64,000 nt of DNA from Ranitomeya variabilis. Lineage: Eukaryota; Chordata; Amphibia; Anura; Dendrobatidae. Shown piece by piece: positions 1 to 9,496 of the stretch; position 1 is the first letter of the stretch, and every line of letters begins with the position of its first letter. A program made the position numbers and the translations under genes. The stretch is taken from assembly GCF_051348905.1 (NCBI RefSeq), contig NC_135236.1:667712389-667776388 (forward strand), read 5' to 3'. Under the pieces are notes generated by a model that saw only the letters and a list, made by a program, of their open reading frames with translations, searched no databases and was not told the DNA's origin.

Positions 1-1582
1 AGGCTTTGTTTTTAGGCGTCTTTTTTTTTTTACTTTTTTGAAAAAATAAAAATAAAAACTATTTTATTTTATTGGGTCATATATAGATGATGTTATATAT
101 TTAGTGTACAGGCCACAGGGTGACAGCTCAAGGCTTGTTTTATGTCTTATTATATGTATTCCCATGCGATTGGTTTCATGTCTTTTTCTTTCTCCTGACT
201 ATAGTGATTGGTTAAGACTAAGGATGCTCTCAACGTCAGAAACGCGTGGGCTAACATTTTATGTTTTTACGATAAAGATTGAATATTGAACATCTTCAGT
301 TATAGTACAAGTGCCCAATCAATCACTTACTACCTGCTGCTTAGGAAGAAAAGAGACCTCATTAATGCCCCCATACACATGGCCAACTGGTTTAGCCGAC
401 AGTCTGATGTGTGTGGTGGCACCGGCTGACTGATGATTTGGAGAGATGTTGATGAGACATGTCTGATTTCGGATTGTTCTCTCTGAGGTAAGGTACCAGC
501 CGTTGTGTCACTCGGTGGCTTTCTCAGAGAGAACACAGGAACGATCAGACGAAAGAGCGCTCCTGTGTATGAGAGTCGACTGAGATGGTCGTCAACTGAA
601 TAATCGGCTGAAACATCGTTCATTCAACACCCATGTAATGTGAATTTGCCAGTTGTGGAGACACGGGTGGGGGTCAGTGGATGCTCTCGTCCGATGGTCA
701 GATACCGCATGGACCAGGACACATCCCACTGGTGCCACCAAATGTGGAGACACGATGGTCAGTGGGTGCTGTCGTCCATTGGCCTGGCTGTCTTAAGATC
801 GAAAAGACCAGGGCTCCTCCCACTGAATGCCCGCTCTCCTTTCCCATAGACAAAATGCTACTCAACACAGGGTGAAAGCGTAACACAGCGTGACAATACT
901 TTATTGAACTACCAACAGACAATAACATATACAACATCCCAGCAAAATACCCACATTTGTGATTCAGGTCATCATTCTCATGTCAGAAGAGAGGTGGGAT
1001 GACTTTAACTCTCATCGTGTGAGTATTTAATCAATCTGCCTAGTTCGTCCTTCTCTGTTTTTCAAGTCAACAAACTACTTGGACTTATACAATGGGTAAT
1101 CAACATATTAGCAAACATCTATTTTTATATTGCCCTATGTCCCTGTCTTGCAAAGATAGCAGACAATAACCCGTAGGAGCTGATATAAGATGTAAACAGC
1201 AGCCATTCATCAATTCATAAACAACAAAAATTGAAACAATAGTCTATGATTCTTGACCTACCGGAAGAAAAACAAATCAATTTTAGAGTCAACATTCAGA
1301 CTCATGAATAATAGCCTATGTCTCTTGGCCTACTGAAAACAGACGTCTGGATGCTGTGTCGTCACACCAGCTTTAGTCCTTTTGCTTTTCAAACGGGAAA
1401 TGTCCTAGTGGTCACCTCCAAACTAATCTAATCTTTTTGACGTTTCTCACCCCAAACAGTTAAAATCAGACAAACTTCCGAATTTTTGGTATCTAATAGG
1501 TATGGGGACCTTCCAACAGATGATGTCGGGTAAAGTAGGATTTGACCAGTTAGAATTCAGATGGTGTACATTTTATAGTTAC
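1..1582. other. No gene recognised
   Basis: AT-rich, low-information DNA. Two imperfect direct repeats of a 'tggagacac' segment lie near 655-700 and 741-785. Several open frames up to 97 codons occur but show no family resemblance and no convincing splice sites. Further 3' exons of the neighbouring minus-strand VWA/DUF4537 gene may lie here, because its last exon found (1583-1667) ends in a donor site, but I could not place one. Confidence 0.5.
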
Positions 1583-1667
1583 CTTCTCTTCTCCTATTAT
1601 AAGACGTTTCCAGAGGGTCGATGAGGTTTTCCGTTTGAGTGTCTCTACTATGGATGAGAGGTTCCTT
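1583..1667 (-). CDS. VWA/DUF4537 gene, 3'-most exon found
   Basis: The exon has acceptor TTTGTGTTTCAG, 28 codons plus one base, and donor GTAACT. Its phase-0 start fits the phase-0 end of the exon at 1832-2268. The reading (KEPLIHSRDTQTENLIDPLE) is polar and low in complexity. A second frame is also open, so the call rests on splice-site quality and phase fit. Confidence 0.5.
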
Positions 1668-4600
1668 CTGAAACACAAAGAATCACCTAAGAAGAAGCGT
1701 CAGCCACCTTCCGTCTGCAAGAATTTCTCGATTTCTAAAAACACCAATGTGATAAACAGTACGGGACTTGTGGTCAACTGACAGCCTAAACATACATGTC
1801 TACTTATCTGGTGGAATCCCTGGTACCGTACATTCTTCCTCTGGAGTTTGGGTTTTTCCTTGTCAGGTTCTTCATTTTTGGGGGGAGCTTTGTCCTTTTG
1901 GGTAGATTTTTCTTTAGTTGCCGTGATCCGGTTGATGTGGTTCAGTGAATTCCTGAGGGCCACCCATAACTCCTCGGGAACATGACACTTTTGACAAACA
2001 CCAGTATCGGGACCACAATAGTGACAAGTATGAGACCCAGAGCCAACAAATTTCTCTTCTGCCTGAGACTCTTGGTGATAATCACTCGTGCCCATAAAGG
2101 GGAAACTGGTGCAAGTCTCTATAAGCTTCTTTCGAGTTTCTGGAGGAATATAGAGCTCCAAGGTGATGCGGTCACCTAAAGTCTGAGGGATCCATATGGC
2201 CAGGCCAGGAGGAACTTGCTTAGTCTTTCCATTCCAGAAAGTCACCAGGACCCCAGTGCTGTCAAAAGCTAACAAAGAATGTATATCAACACATGGTAAA
2301 TTAACTCCACCAGCAGAATAGTGAGTGCAGCTCTGGAGTATAATACAGGATGTAACTCAGGATCAGTAATGTAATGTATGTACACAGTGACTGCATCAGC
2401 AGAATAGTGAGTGCAGCTCTGGAGTATAATACAGGATGTAACTCAGGATCAGTAATGTAATGTATGTACACAGTGACTGCACCAGCAGAATAGTGAGTGC
2501 AGCTCTGGAGTATAATACAGGATATAACTCAGGATCAGTGATGTAATGTATCTACACAGTGACTGCACCAGCAGAATAGTGAGTGCAGCTCTGGAATATA
2601 ATACAGGATGTAACTCAGGATCAGTAATGTATGTACACAGTGACTGCACCAGCAGAATACTGAGTGCAGCTCTGGAGTATAATACAGGATATAACTCAGG
2701 ATCAGTAATGTAATGTATGTACACAGTGACTGCACCAGCAGAATAGTGAGCGCAGCTCTGGAGTATAATACAGGATGTAACTCAGGATCAGTAATTTAAT
2801 GTATGTACACGGTGACTGCACCAGCAGAATAGTGAGTGCAGCTCTGGAGTATAATACAGGATATAACTCAGGATCAGTAATGTAATGTATGTACACAGTG
2901 ACTGCACCAGCAGAATAGTGAGTGCAGCTCTGGAGTATAATACAGGATATAACTCAGGATCAGTAATGTAATGTATGTACACAGTGACTGCACCAGCAGA
3001 ATAGTGAGCGCAGCTCTGGAGTATAATACAGGATGTAACTCAGGATCAGTAATGTAATGTATGTACACGGTGACTGCACCAGCAGAATAGTGAGTGCAGC
3101 TCTGGAGTATAATACAGGATATAACTCAGGATCAGTAATGTAATGTATGTACACAGTGACTGCACCAGCAGAATAGTGAGTGCAGCTCTGGAGCATAATA
3201 CAGGATGTAACTCATGATCAGTAATGTAATGTATGTACACAGTGACTGCACCAGCAGAATAGTGAGTGCAGCTCTGGGGTATAATACAGGATGTAACTTA
3301 GGATCAGTACAAAATAACAAAAAACAAGTACTACCATCATAAACATTAGGAATCTGATTCATCATTGCATTTCCGCCCTTTTTTGGCATGAATACCTCTA
3401 AATTAGTGACTTTTTGATTTGCAACAAATTCATCAAAGATCTCGGCTTTCTTTCAAGTTGTCTCTGTGGTTTGTACATCAATTTGGCTCTTCCATATGAT
3501 TTAGACAGATTCATGAAATGCGACTTTTTTAAAAAAGTTGCAAAAATATGGTACAACTTTACTACGGTCCCTCCTGGGTAGATTTTATGTACGCCAGTTA
3601 TTTTAGCGAGATTTTTCGATACCTGTGCCTTTTCCACTAAACCGATGCAAAACCAGATAAAGACAGACAAAAAAAGCCAATTTTGGCCTTTGCGTAAAAT
3701 TCTTGAAGGGAACTATTTTGATAAATTTGGTGCAAAAAAGACGGCGAAAACCACACGTCAAACAATAAAAGTGACTCAAAAACGCAAATGATGAATCGAC
3801 TCTAGATGTTAAACAGGTATTCAAATGTGAAAATTTCATTGGAATGAATTTAGAAGACTAAATTATTTTGCTTTTAGATCGACATCCTCCCACACAGTCA
3901 TACCTAATCCACGCGCTCGGGTTTCTTTTCCTTGCAGAACAGTACCAGGTCCATAGTTCTCCATTTTAGCATCTGCCGGTGCTAGAACATGGTCTCCTGG
4001 AGATAGGGGTCTCCACCTTGCATCTTCATAGTGGATGATGTCACAAACTGGTGTCTCCTGCATGCGGAACTGACTTTTACCCTTTAAGGAGCGACATTTC
4101 TCAAACTCCACAAGGAATCGGTCACTGGAGCCCTGAAGTTGTGATTAAGCGAGACACAATCGTTGACTTAGTAGACAATCCAATGGAGATTGGGACTTCA
4201 GAGACATGTTCAGAGAAGTAAGGCGTTGCTAATACTCACCTCCACCTCGTGGGCAATGTGCCCCATGTAATACAGTCCATCAGCGTCCCTGCGGGCCAAT
4301 ACCCTGGCCCCTCTAAACAAACTCAATACCTCCGGTGCTAATTGCACAGGGCTTACGGGAGATGGAAGTTCTTTGGGGAGGACACAGCAGTCGATTGGTT
4401 CCAACCTGAGAAACATTAAATCGAAGGGAAATATCGGACCCGAACCCAACGCAAGTTCCTTCATTTTTTGGTATTATGGTGCCAGATGATAGGATTGCAT
4501 TGATTTACACACGTTACTATCATTGGTGAATTTAGACCTTTTTTACCTCAGCTTAACATGCAGATCCCATTTCTCGGCCTGCAGTTAAGAAATAAGTTTA

Positions 4601-7600
4601 GGGTAGTACAGTAAATAGAGAGGGAGGAGGGGGATGCGGCTGCAGCTTCTCGCTATAAGACAGCATGCTGTGAGAGGGAGTGAGGAGCAGATGTAGAGGG
4701 ACAGACATCTATGTATTATATACAGCACTAAACATGTACAAAAGCATGGAAGGAAAGGTACTACAGTTTTAGAGGTCAAGGGCTCAAAATGGCCAAATGT
4801 AGGATTTCGAAAATTATAGGCAAAGATGTCGCTCACCTCTATTCACTGCTGCTACTTCTTGAGAAAGATATGTCATAAAATGCATATAAATCTAGAATAG
4901 TACATGGATATAAGCAGGGTATAAATGTCATGGGAGTGATACTTACCGAGGTTCAGAGGAAACGACGGTTGAGAAAGTGCAGGAAGACGAAGATGATGAT
5001 GATGGGCAATAATGACGGGGTCTCTGATGACCATTAATTCTGGTCTGAAAACAACGGATTTATATATTTTATAATGGAGAGTATAAAGGGTCTGTCAGCT
5101 CTCCCGTGTGGTGTAGCATGTAGAAGATCTATCAGATCCTCAGGTCACAGTGGCCGTTCTTTATTACCTACCATATCTGAAGATCTCAGAGGCTTCAGAT
5201 TAATTGTTCGGAAGGCTCCTTCTCTCGTCCAGTCATTCGGCTCCTCTCGCAGGTACACCACATTTACAGAGCAGGGGTTCTCATCTCTGGCGAGAAAGTT
5301 GTAGATGTTCTGCAGAACTCGGGGTGGTAGAATGTCCATCACTAGGTACACCGACTGACATGATGGGTCCTCGAAAGCTGCAGCCAAAGCTTCAGAAGGG
5401 TCAGCACCAGAATCACAGGTAAGAGTCCGGATCCATGAAATGGCCTGATTGGCGGTTTCTGGGGTCCACGTCACCATGCGATCACACCACTTATGGATCT
5501 AACAAAAAGTAGTTTAGATTCGTTACCAAACTTACCCAAGTCGAGAATCTCCCATTTGAATGGAGCTGTAGTGAGCATGTGCGACCACCACATCTGTAGA
5601 CCCTGAATGGTGTGGTGGTCGCACATGCTCATTAGTACTTCTTTCACTTAAGATTCCTTCTGTTCTGTTGATCCTTGGTGGGGGGTCCTAGTGGTCTGTC
5701 GCCCAGAAATCACACAATTGTCAACTCCTTTAACAATTTCAGAAGCTGCACATGTGTGCATTTCTGATCATCCAATGGATCTGATCAAGAATAAAGATGA
5801 CTATGAGGTTGTCCAGGACTTTCATATTGATACCCTAACCTTGAGATGGTTCATCAATATTAGATAGGTGGGAGTCTGACACCTGTCATCCCCACTAATC
5901 AGCTTAGGGTGTGGGGTGTCGGACCACCACCAATTTGGTATTGATGACCTATTCAAAGAATAGACCATTGATATCACAAGACAATCAATTTAAAAGGGGT
6001 ATTCCCAAGTTTGAAAGTTCTGTACAACTTCCCGATCACTGGGGACTGTGTTGTGATCCTAGTGGTAGAGGATCGCAGAAGTTCCAGCTAAGTCCGCAAA
6101 CACAAAATCTAGCTCATAGGAAGGTGGTAACTTGGCTGACCGTATATCTGATCCTAGCACAACAACTAAAAGTAGCCGGGGAACGTACCTACGTTGATTC
6201 TAGACGTCTCGCACCAGCCGGAGAACTAACTAACCCTTTCAGAGGAAATAAGACCTCACTTGCCTCAAGAGAAAGGACCCCAAAGTTATGATACAAGCCC
6301 CCAACAAATAATAACGGTGAGGTAAGAAGAAAAGACAAACATAAGTATGAACTAGATTTAGCAAAGTGAGGCTCACTAATTAATAGCAGAAAATAGGAAG
6401 AGGACTTATGCGGTCAGCAAAAACCCTACAAAAATATCCACGCTGGATATCCAAGAACCCCCGCACCGACTAACGGTGTGGGGGGAGAATATCAGCCCCC
6501 TAGAGCTTCCAGCAAAAATCAGGAATCACATTGTAACAAGCTGGAACAAAATAGCAGTAATGCGAATAAACAAAAATAGGAAAGCAGGACTTAGCTTATC
6601 TTGCAAAAAGCAGGAGACCAGGAGACAGGAGCAAACAGACATAGACTGACTACATCGATTCCAGGCACTAGACTGAGTTTCCAGGAAGTCTAAATAAGAA
6701 CACCCAAGGCCTAACGAACCAGGTGGGTACCAACCTGGAGAAAGACAATCCAAGTGTCATACCGCTAGTGATCACAAGAGGGAGCCAAGAAATACAGTTC
6801 ACAACAGGACTGCAGGACCAACAACTAATCCCCAGAACCAAGGCTCCTGCGAATGGATTGGTGGTCGACCATGCACTTTGCTGATCAATTCCTTCTTAAT
6901 GGAATCACTGGAGATAGCCAAAGGACTTTGCTGGTCTTCGGGCACTCCCATTAAGTATGGATGTGGCGTAGGTGCACATGTTCAATCACGGCTCCTTTCA
7001 CCTAGTTCTCAGCATCAGTGCGGTTCGAACCCCCAGCGATCTGGATGTTATCCCTTGGGATAGGGAATAACTTCCAAACCTGAGGATATCATTTTAAGGA
7101 TATTTTTTTTTTTTATCATGGATGGACATGGTCTCGTACCTCCTCAGAGAAGTAGATGACATTGAATGATGGCGCTCTCCAGCCGGTGACCAAGTTGTAC
7201 AGTGCCTTGGAGACATAATCCTTCAGAAGATTCAACTTCACGGGGTCTCCATCCAATGTGCCCACCGCGAATGTCACAGCTCCAGTGAGGTTCTCAGGAC
7301 ACCGGGAGCAGAAGCAGCTGGGATGGTGGAGACTGGACATGTCTCGTGTGTGTCTTCTGATGTGAGCACATAAGATCACGTCACATAACGCCGATAATCC
7401 AAACCGGTCTCTAAGAGTGTGAGGAAAACAGCAACGTACAAACAAGCCGTCTCCCTTCTTCCTAGAGATAAGCAGCACTTAGTGAGAGGAGCAATGCTCC
7501 CATCCATGTTTATATTTGGATGCAGTCTCCTGGATACACGACACAGGATAAGCAAGTCTGCACATGTCACAGGTCACAGTCTAGAGGTGGGAAAGGAACT

Positions 7601-8924
7601 GCAAGACCTGTAGGCAGCCATCTCAGCTACCTACTGGAAGACACAACCTCTTGGTTAGTCACCTGTGTTTGATGGCTAACTACTAACCAGGATAAGGACT
7701 ACCAGACCTGTGGAGCAACCATCTCAGCTTCCTACTGGAAGACATAACCTTCTTGTTAGCCACTTGTGTTTAGTGGTTATCCAAGATAAGGACTACCGGA
7801 CCTGTGGTCAACCATCTCAGCTACCTACTGGAAGAACTGACCTCATGGTTAGTCACCTCTGTTTGGTGGCTAATCAGGATAAAGGCTACTGGACCTGTGG
7901 GGCAACCATCTCAGCTACCTACTGAAAGAGACAACCTCCTGGTTAGTCACCTGTGTTTGGTGGCAAACTACTAACCAGGATAAGGACTACCGGACCTGTG
8001 GTCAACCATCTCAGCTTCCTACTGGAAGACACAACCTCCTGGTTAGTCACCTGTGTTTGGTGGCAAACTGCTAACCAGGATAAGGACTACTAGACCTGTG
8101 GAGCAACCATCTCAGCTTCCTACTGGAAGACACAACCTCCTGGTTAGCCACTTGTGTTTAGTGGTTATCCAAGATAAGGACTACCGGACCTGTGGTCAAC
8201 CATCTCAGCTTCCTACTTGAAGAACTGACCCCCTGGTTAGTCACCTCTGTTTGGTGGCTAACCAGGATAAAGGCTACTGGACCTGTGGTGCAACCATCTC
8301 AACTACCTACTAGAAGAACTGACCTCCTGGTTAGTCACCTCTGTCTGGTGGCTTAACAGGATAAAGACTACCAGACCTGATGGCAACCATCTCTGCTACT
8401 TACTGTAAGATTTGACCCACTGAATAGTCAACTGTGTTGGATTCTCCGACTGAATGGTCTCCTACACTTTCTAGGACTCTGTGCATCAGGTCGGGGGGCT
8501 GCAACCCATGCCAGCCATGTTGATCGATAGCCTACCAGTGTTAAGTTCAACCTCCTATGAAGACCCATCTCCCGTGAGGTTCAGAACTGATTCCGGGGGG
8601 TCCGAGGAGTTATGTGACAACCCGCAAGAGGCGCGACAGTCCGGATAACGTAAAAGTACCAAAATGATCGGTTCATCCATAAAACACATGGACCTGTCTG
8701 GTCCCGCGGCGGGCGACGCTCCTGGGCATCATATTTATCATATAGCTTAAAGTGACCCCCTTCTCTATTAAATCCCTCATGTCATATGACACAATGGGCA
8801 GCCAAAACTAGACCCTAAGACCCCTGAGACCCCAATATACAGCGCCCCGCATAGTATACCTGTATGCAGCAGTCACACTCACCTGCTCAGAGCTCGGACC
8901 GTCGGGCGCTAGGACCCCGGACAT
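1583..8924 (-). CDS. VWA3B/C11orf16-like gene: degenerate vWA domain plus DUF4537, multi-exon
   Basis: Seven exons chain with matching phases: 8883-8924 (probable first coding exon), 7140 to about 7356, 5172-5498, 4947-5044, 4240-4405, 3904-4132, 1832-2268 and 1583-1667; only the join between the first two listed is unproven. The 7140 and 5172 exons form a vWA fold (KLNLLKDYVSKAL, FNVIYFSEE, QAISWIRTL, CQSVYLVMD). The metal-binding DxSxS motif is not recognisable, so metal-dependent binding is doubtful. A Ser-rich linker follows, then DUF4537 (VLARRDADGLYYMGHI, VLAPADAKMENYGPGTVL, VTFWNGKTKQVP) and a Cys-rich CxxC segment. This order matches VWA3B and, for the C-terminal part, C11orf16; the molecular role of the family is poorly known. 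The gene may continue left of the window. Orthology is inferred, so no symbol is given. Confidence 0.75.
1832..2268 (-). CDS. VWA/DUF4537 gene exon: end of DUF4537 and Cys-rich tail
   Basis: The acceptor is TTCTTTGTTAG and the exon completes the codon left by one base from exon 3904-4132, giving RGLAFDSTGVLVTFWNGK. The VTFWNGK...VPPG segment is the last strand region of DUF4537. It is followed by four cysteines in CxxC pairs (CHYCGPDTGVCQKC) and a Lys/Glu-rich tail. The proposed donor is GTACGG after codon AAT. Without that splice the frame would run on to a stop at 1700. Confidence 0.7.
2309..3306. repeat. 86-bp minisatellite, about 11-12 copies
   Basis: Tandem units of about 86 bp carry 'gactgcaccagcagaatag', 'gtgcagctctggagtataat' and 'aactcaggatcagtaatg'. 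Units differ at only a few positions, and one is about 5 bp shorter. The array fills most of a 1.6 kb intron of the VWA/DUF4537 gene. Open frames across it on the minus strand are artefacts of the repeat: 86 is not a multiple of three and no stop happens to occur. Confidence 0.95.
3307..3903. other. Intron sequence, nothing recognised
   Basis: This is the rest of the intron between the 1832-2268 and 3904-4132 exons. It is AT-rich, and open frames on the minus strand (to 90 codons) have no family resemblance. Confidence 0.6.
3904..4132 (-). CDS. VWA/DUF4537 gene exon: central DUF4537
   Basis: The acceptor is CACAACTTCAG and the exon starts in phase 0 with GSSDRFLVEFEKCR. It ends GGATTAG before GTATGA, leaving one base. 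It contains LSPGDHVLAPADAKMENYGPG, the most conserved block of DUF4537. The upstream intron (4133-4239) is only 107 bp. Confidence 0.85.
4240..4405 (-). CDS. VWA/DUF4537 gene exon: start of DUF4537
   Basis: The acceptor is TTTCTCAG and the exon begins with one base completing an Arg codon, followed by LEPIDCCVLPKELPSPV. GARVLARRDADGLYYMGHIA is the opening DUF4537 strand pair. The exon ends in phase 0 at HEVE before donor GTGAGT. Confidence 0.87.
4947..5044 (-). CDS. VWA/DUF4537 gene exon: Ser-rich linker
   Basis: 98 bp with acceptor TTTTCAG and donor GTAAGT. It reads TRINGHQRPRHYCPSS, a run of seven serines and TFSTVVSSEPR. Its phases (0 in, 2 out) join the exons on each side without adjustment, which is the main support. 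It links the vWA domain to DUF4537. Confidence 0.75.
5172..5498 (-). CDS. VWA/DUF4537 gene exon: second half of vWA domain
   Basis: 327 bp, 109 codons, phase 0 at both ends; acceptor TTTTTGTTAG, donor GTAGGT. IHKWCDRMVTWTPETANQA, ADPSEALAAAF and CQSVYLVMDILPP match the helix-strand pattern of VWA3-type domains. The usual 'LLTDG' turn has become LVMDI, another sign that the metal site is gone. Confidence 0.87.
5573..5630. repeat. Perfect 20-bp inverted repeat (hairpin)
   Basis: gagcatgtgcgaccaccaca at 5573-5592 is repeated as its exact reverse complement at 5611-5630, with an 18-bp loop. It lies in an intron of the VWA/DUF4537 gene and is probably a remnant of a dispersed repeat. Confidence 0.9.
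6049..6806 (-). mobile_element. Solo LTR of a chromodomain Ty3/gypsy family
   Basis: 758 bp starting tgttgtgatcc and ending gttcacaaca, flanked by the 6-bp duplication ggactg (6043-6048 and 6807-6812). It is the same length as the LTRs of the element at 50311-56075 and shares many blocks with them (for example 'agtagccggggaacgt', 'ccagccggagaa'), but it is clearly more diverged. The internal region was presumably lost by LTR-LTR recombination. An older fossil. Confidence 0.85.
7140..7356 (-). CDS. VWA/DUF4537 gene exon: first half of vWA domain
   Basis: The 3' edge is firm: SEE before donor GTACGA at 7139. The 5' edge is uncertain, and ATCAG at 7357 is one candidate acceptor. The exon encodes SSLHHPSCFCSRCPENLTGA, TFAVGTLDGDPVKLNLLKDY and NVIYFSEE. 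In an active vWA domain the first strand ends in DxSxS; here the place is taken by GTLDGD. Confidence 0.7.
7600..8420. repeat. Minisatellite, unit about 85-100 bp, about 8-9 copies
   Basis: Repeated blocks are 'gacctgtgg', 'caaccatctcagctacctac', 'ggttagtcacctgtgtttgg' and 'ccaggataaggactacc'. The unit length varies because some copies lack the 'gctaactac' piece. It lies in the long first or second intron of the VWA/DUF4537 gene. No coding potential. Confidence 0.9.
8421..8882. other. Intron sequence, nothing recognised
   Basis: Non-repetitive sequence between the minisatellite and the probable first coding exon of the VWA/DUF4537 gene. A small missing exon could lie here, because the phases of the two 5'-most exons do not join directly. 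Confidence 0.4.
8883..8924 (-). CDS. Probable first coding exon of VWA/DUF4537 gene
   Basis: ATG at 8924 opens MSGVLAPDGPSSEQ and ends exactly at a strong donor (CAG before GTGAGTGTG). It sits at the edge of the CpG-containing intergenic region facing ndufb2, where a first exon is expected. The link to the 7140 exon is not phase-proven. Confidence 0.5.
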
Positions 8925-9407
8925 GCGCTATGTGTACTACGCTCTGTTTACACAGACACCATGACAACGGGATATACCATTCTTATTTACAGGGGAGCAC
9001 TACAGTCTAAAAAGCACGGTGTAATATTCAATTTCGGAGCAGAATCCTTACATAAAATCCATAATATAAATCTACTAATCAGCCAGCACTAAGATTTCCT
9101 GTCATTAGATCAATACTTGTATCAATACCGGTTATTTTTGTTCTAGTGTTATAACGTGCGTTGAGGGGTTAAAACTGAATTTAAACGCAATTATCCAGGA
9201 ACGGAAAACTGTAGGTATAAAGAGGGATCATCGGAGAGCGATTTTAGAACGAAGTAAATTATAAACACCCCCCTTTTTTTTTTGGTAATGGTCGCGTCCG
9301 GGAAATGCGGGATTCTCGCGAGATTTCGTTAATTCCTGCAGCCAATCAGCGGCGTTGTCGCTGTCCTGCCGGAAGGTGACATTGCTGCTGCTGCTGCTCG
9401 CGGTGTC
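8925..9407. promoter_or_regulatory. Probable bidirectional promoter (VWA/DUF4537 gene and ndufb2)
   Basis: About 480 bp between two divergent start codons. Visible motifs are the palindrome TCTCGCGAGA at 9314-9323, CCAAT at 9342-9346 and CCGGAAG (ETS/GABP type) at 9369-9375. ATGGCG (YY1 core) overlaps the ndufb2 start. There is no obvious TATA box near 9380. GABP and YY1 sites are typical of respiratory-chain gene promoters. Shared use by the minus-strand gene is inferred from geometry. Confidence 0.65.
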
Positions 9408-9496
9408 ATGGCGTCGCTGGTGCGGCTCGGGGGAGCGCTGAGAGCCGGGAGCCGCCTGTTCTGCGGGGCCGTGAGGAGGAGAACCGGGGTCCGCAA
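9408..9496 (+). CDS. ndufb2: ndufb2 coding exon 1
   Basis: 29 codons plus two bases, ending before donor GTGAGT. It encodes the mitochondrial presequence. Confidence 0.95.

Noticed and set aside
1700-1831. Read-through end (to a stop at 1700) for the VWA/DUF4537 exon
   Set aside because: A phase-matched donor at 1831 and a good downstream exon at 1583-1667 fit better, though read-through as an alternative end cannot be excluded.
2449-3389. Series of minus-strand open frames of 64-91 codons with repeating 'LILSYILYY' peptides
   Set aside because: They arise from the 86-bp minisatellite, which has no stop in two frames; there is no start context, family match or splice logic.
5911-6291. 126-codon plus frame
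   Set aside because: It runs from unique sequence into the solo LTR at 6049-6806 and has no domain.
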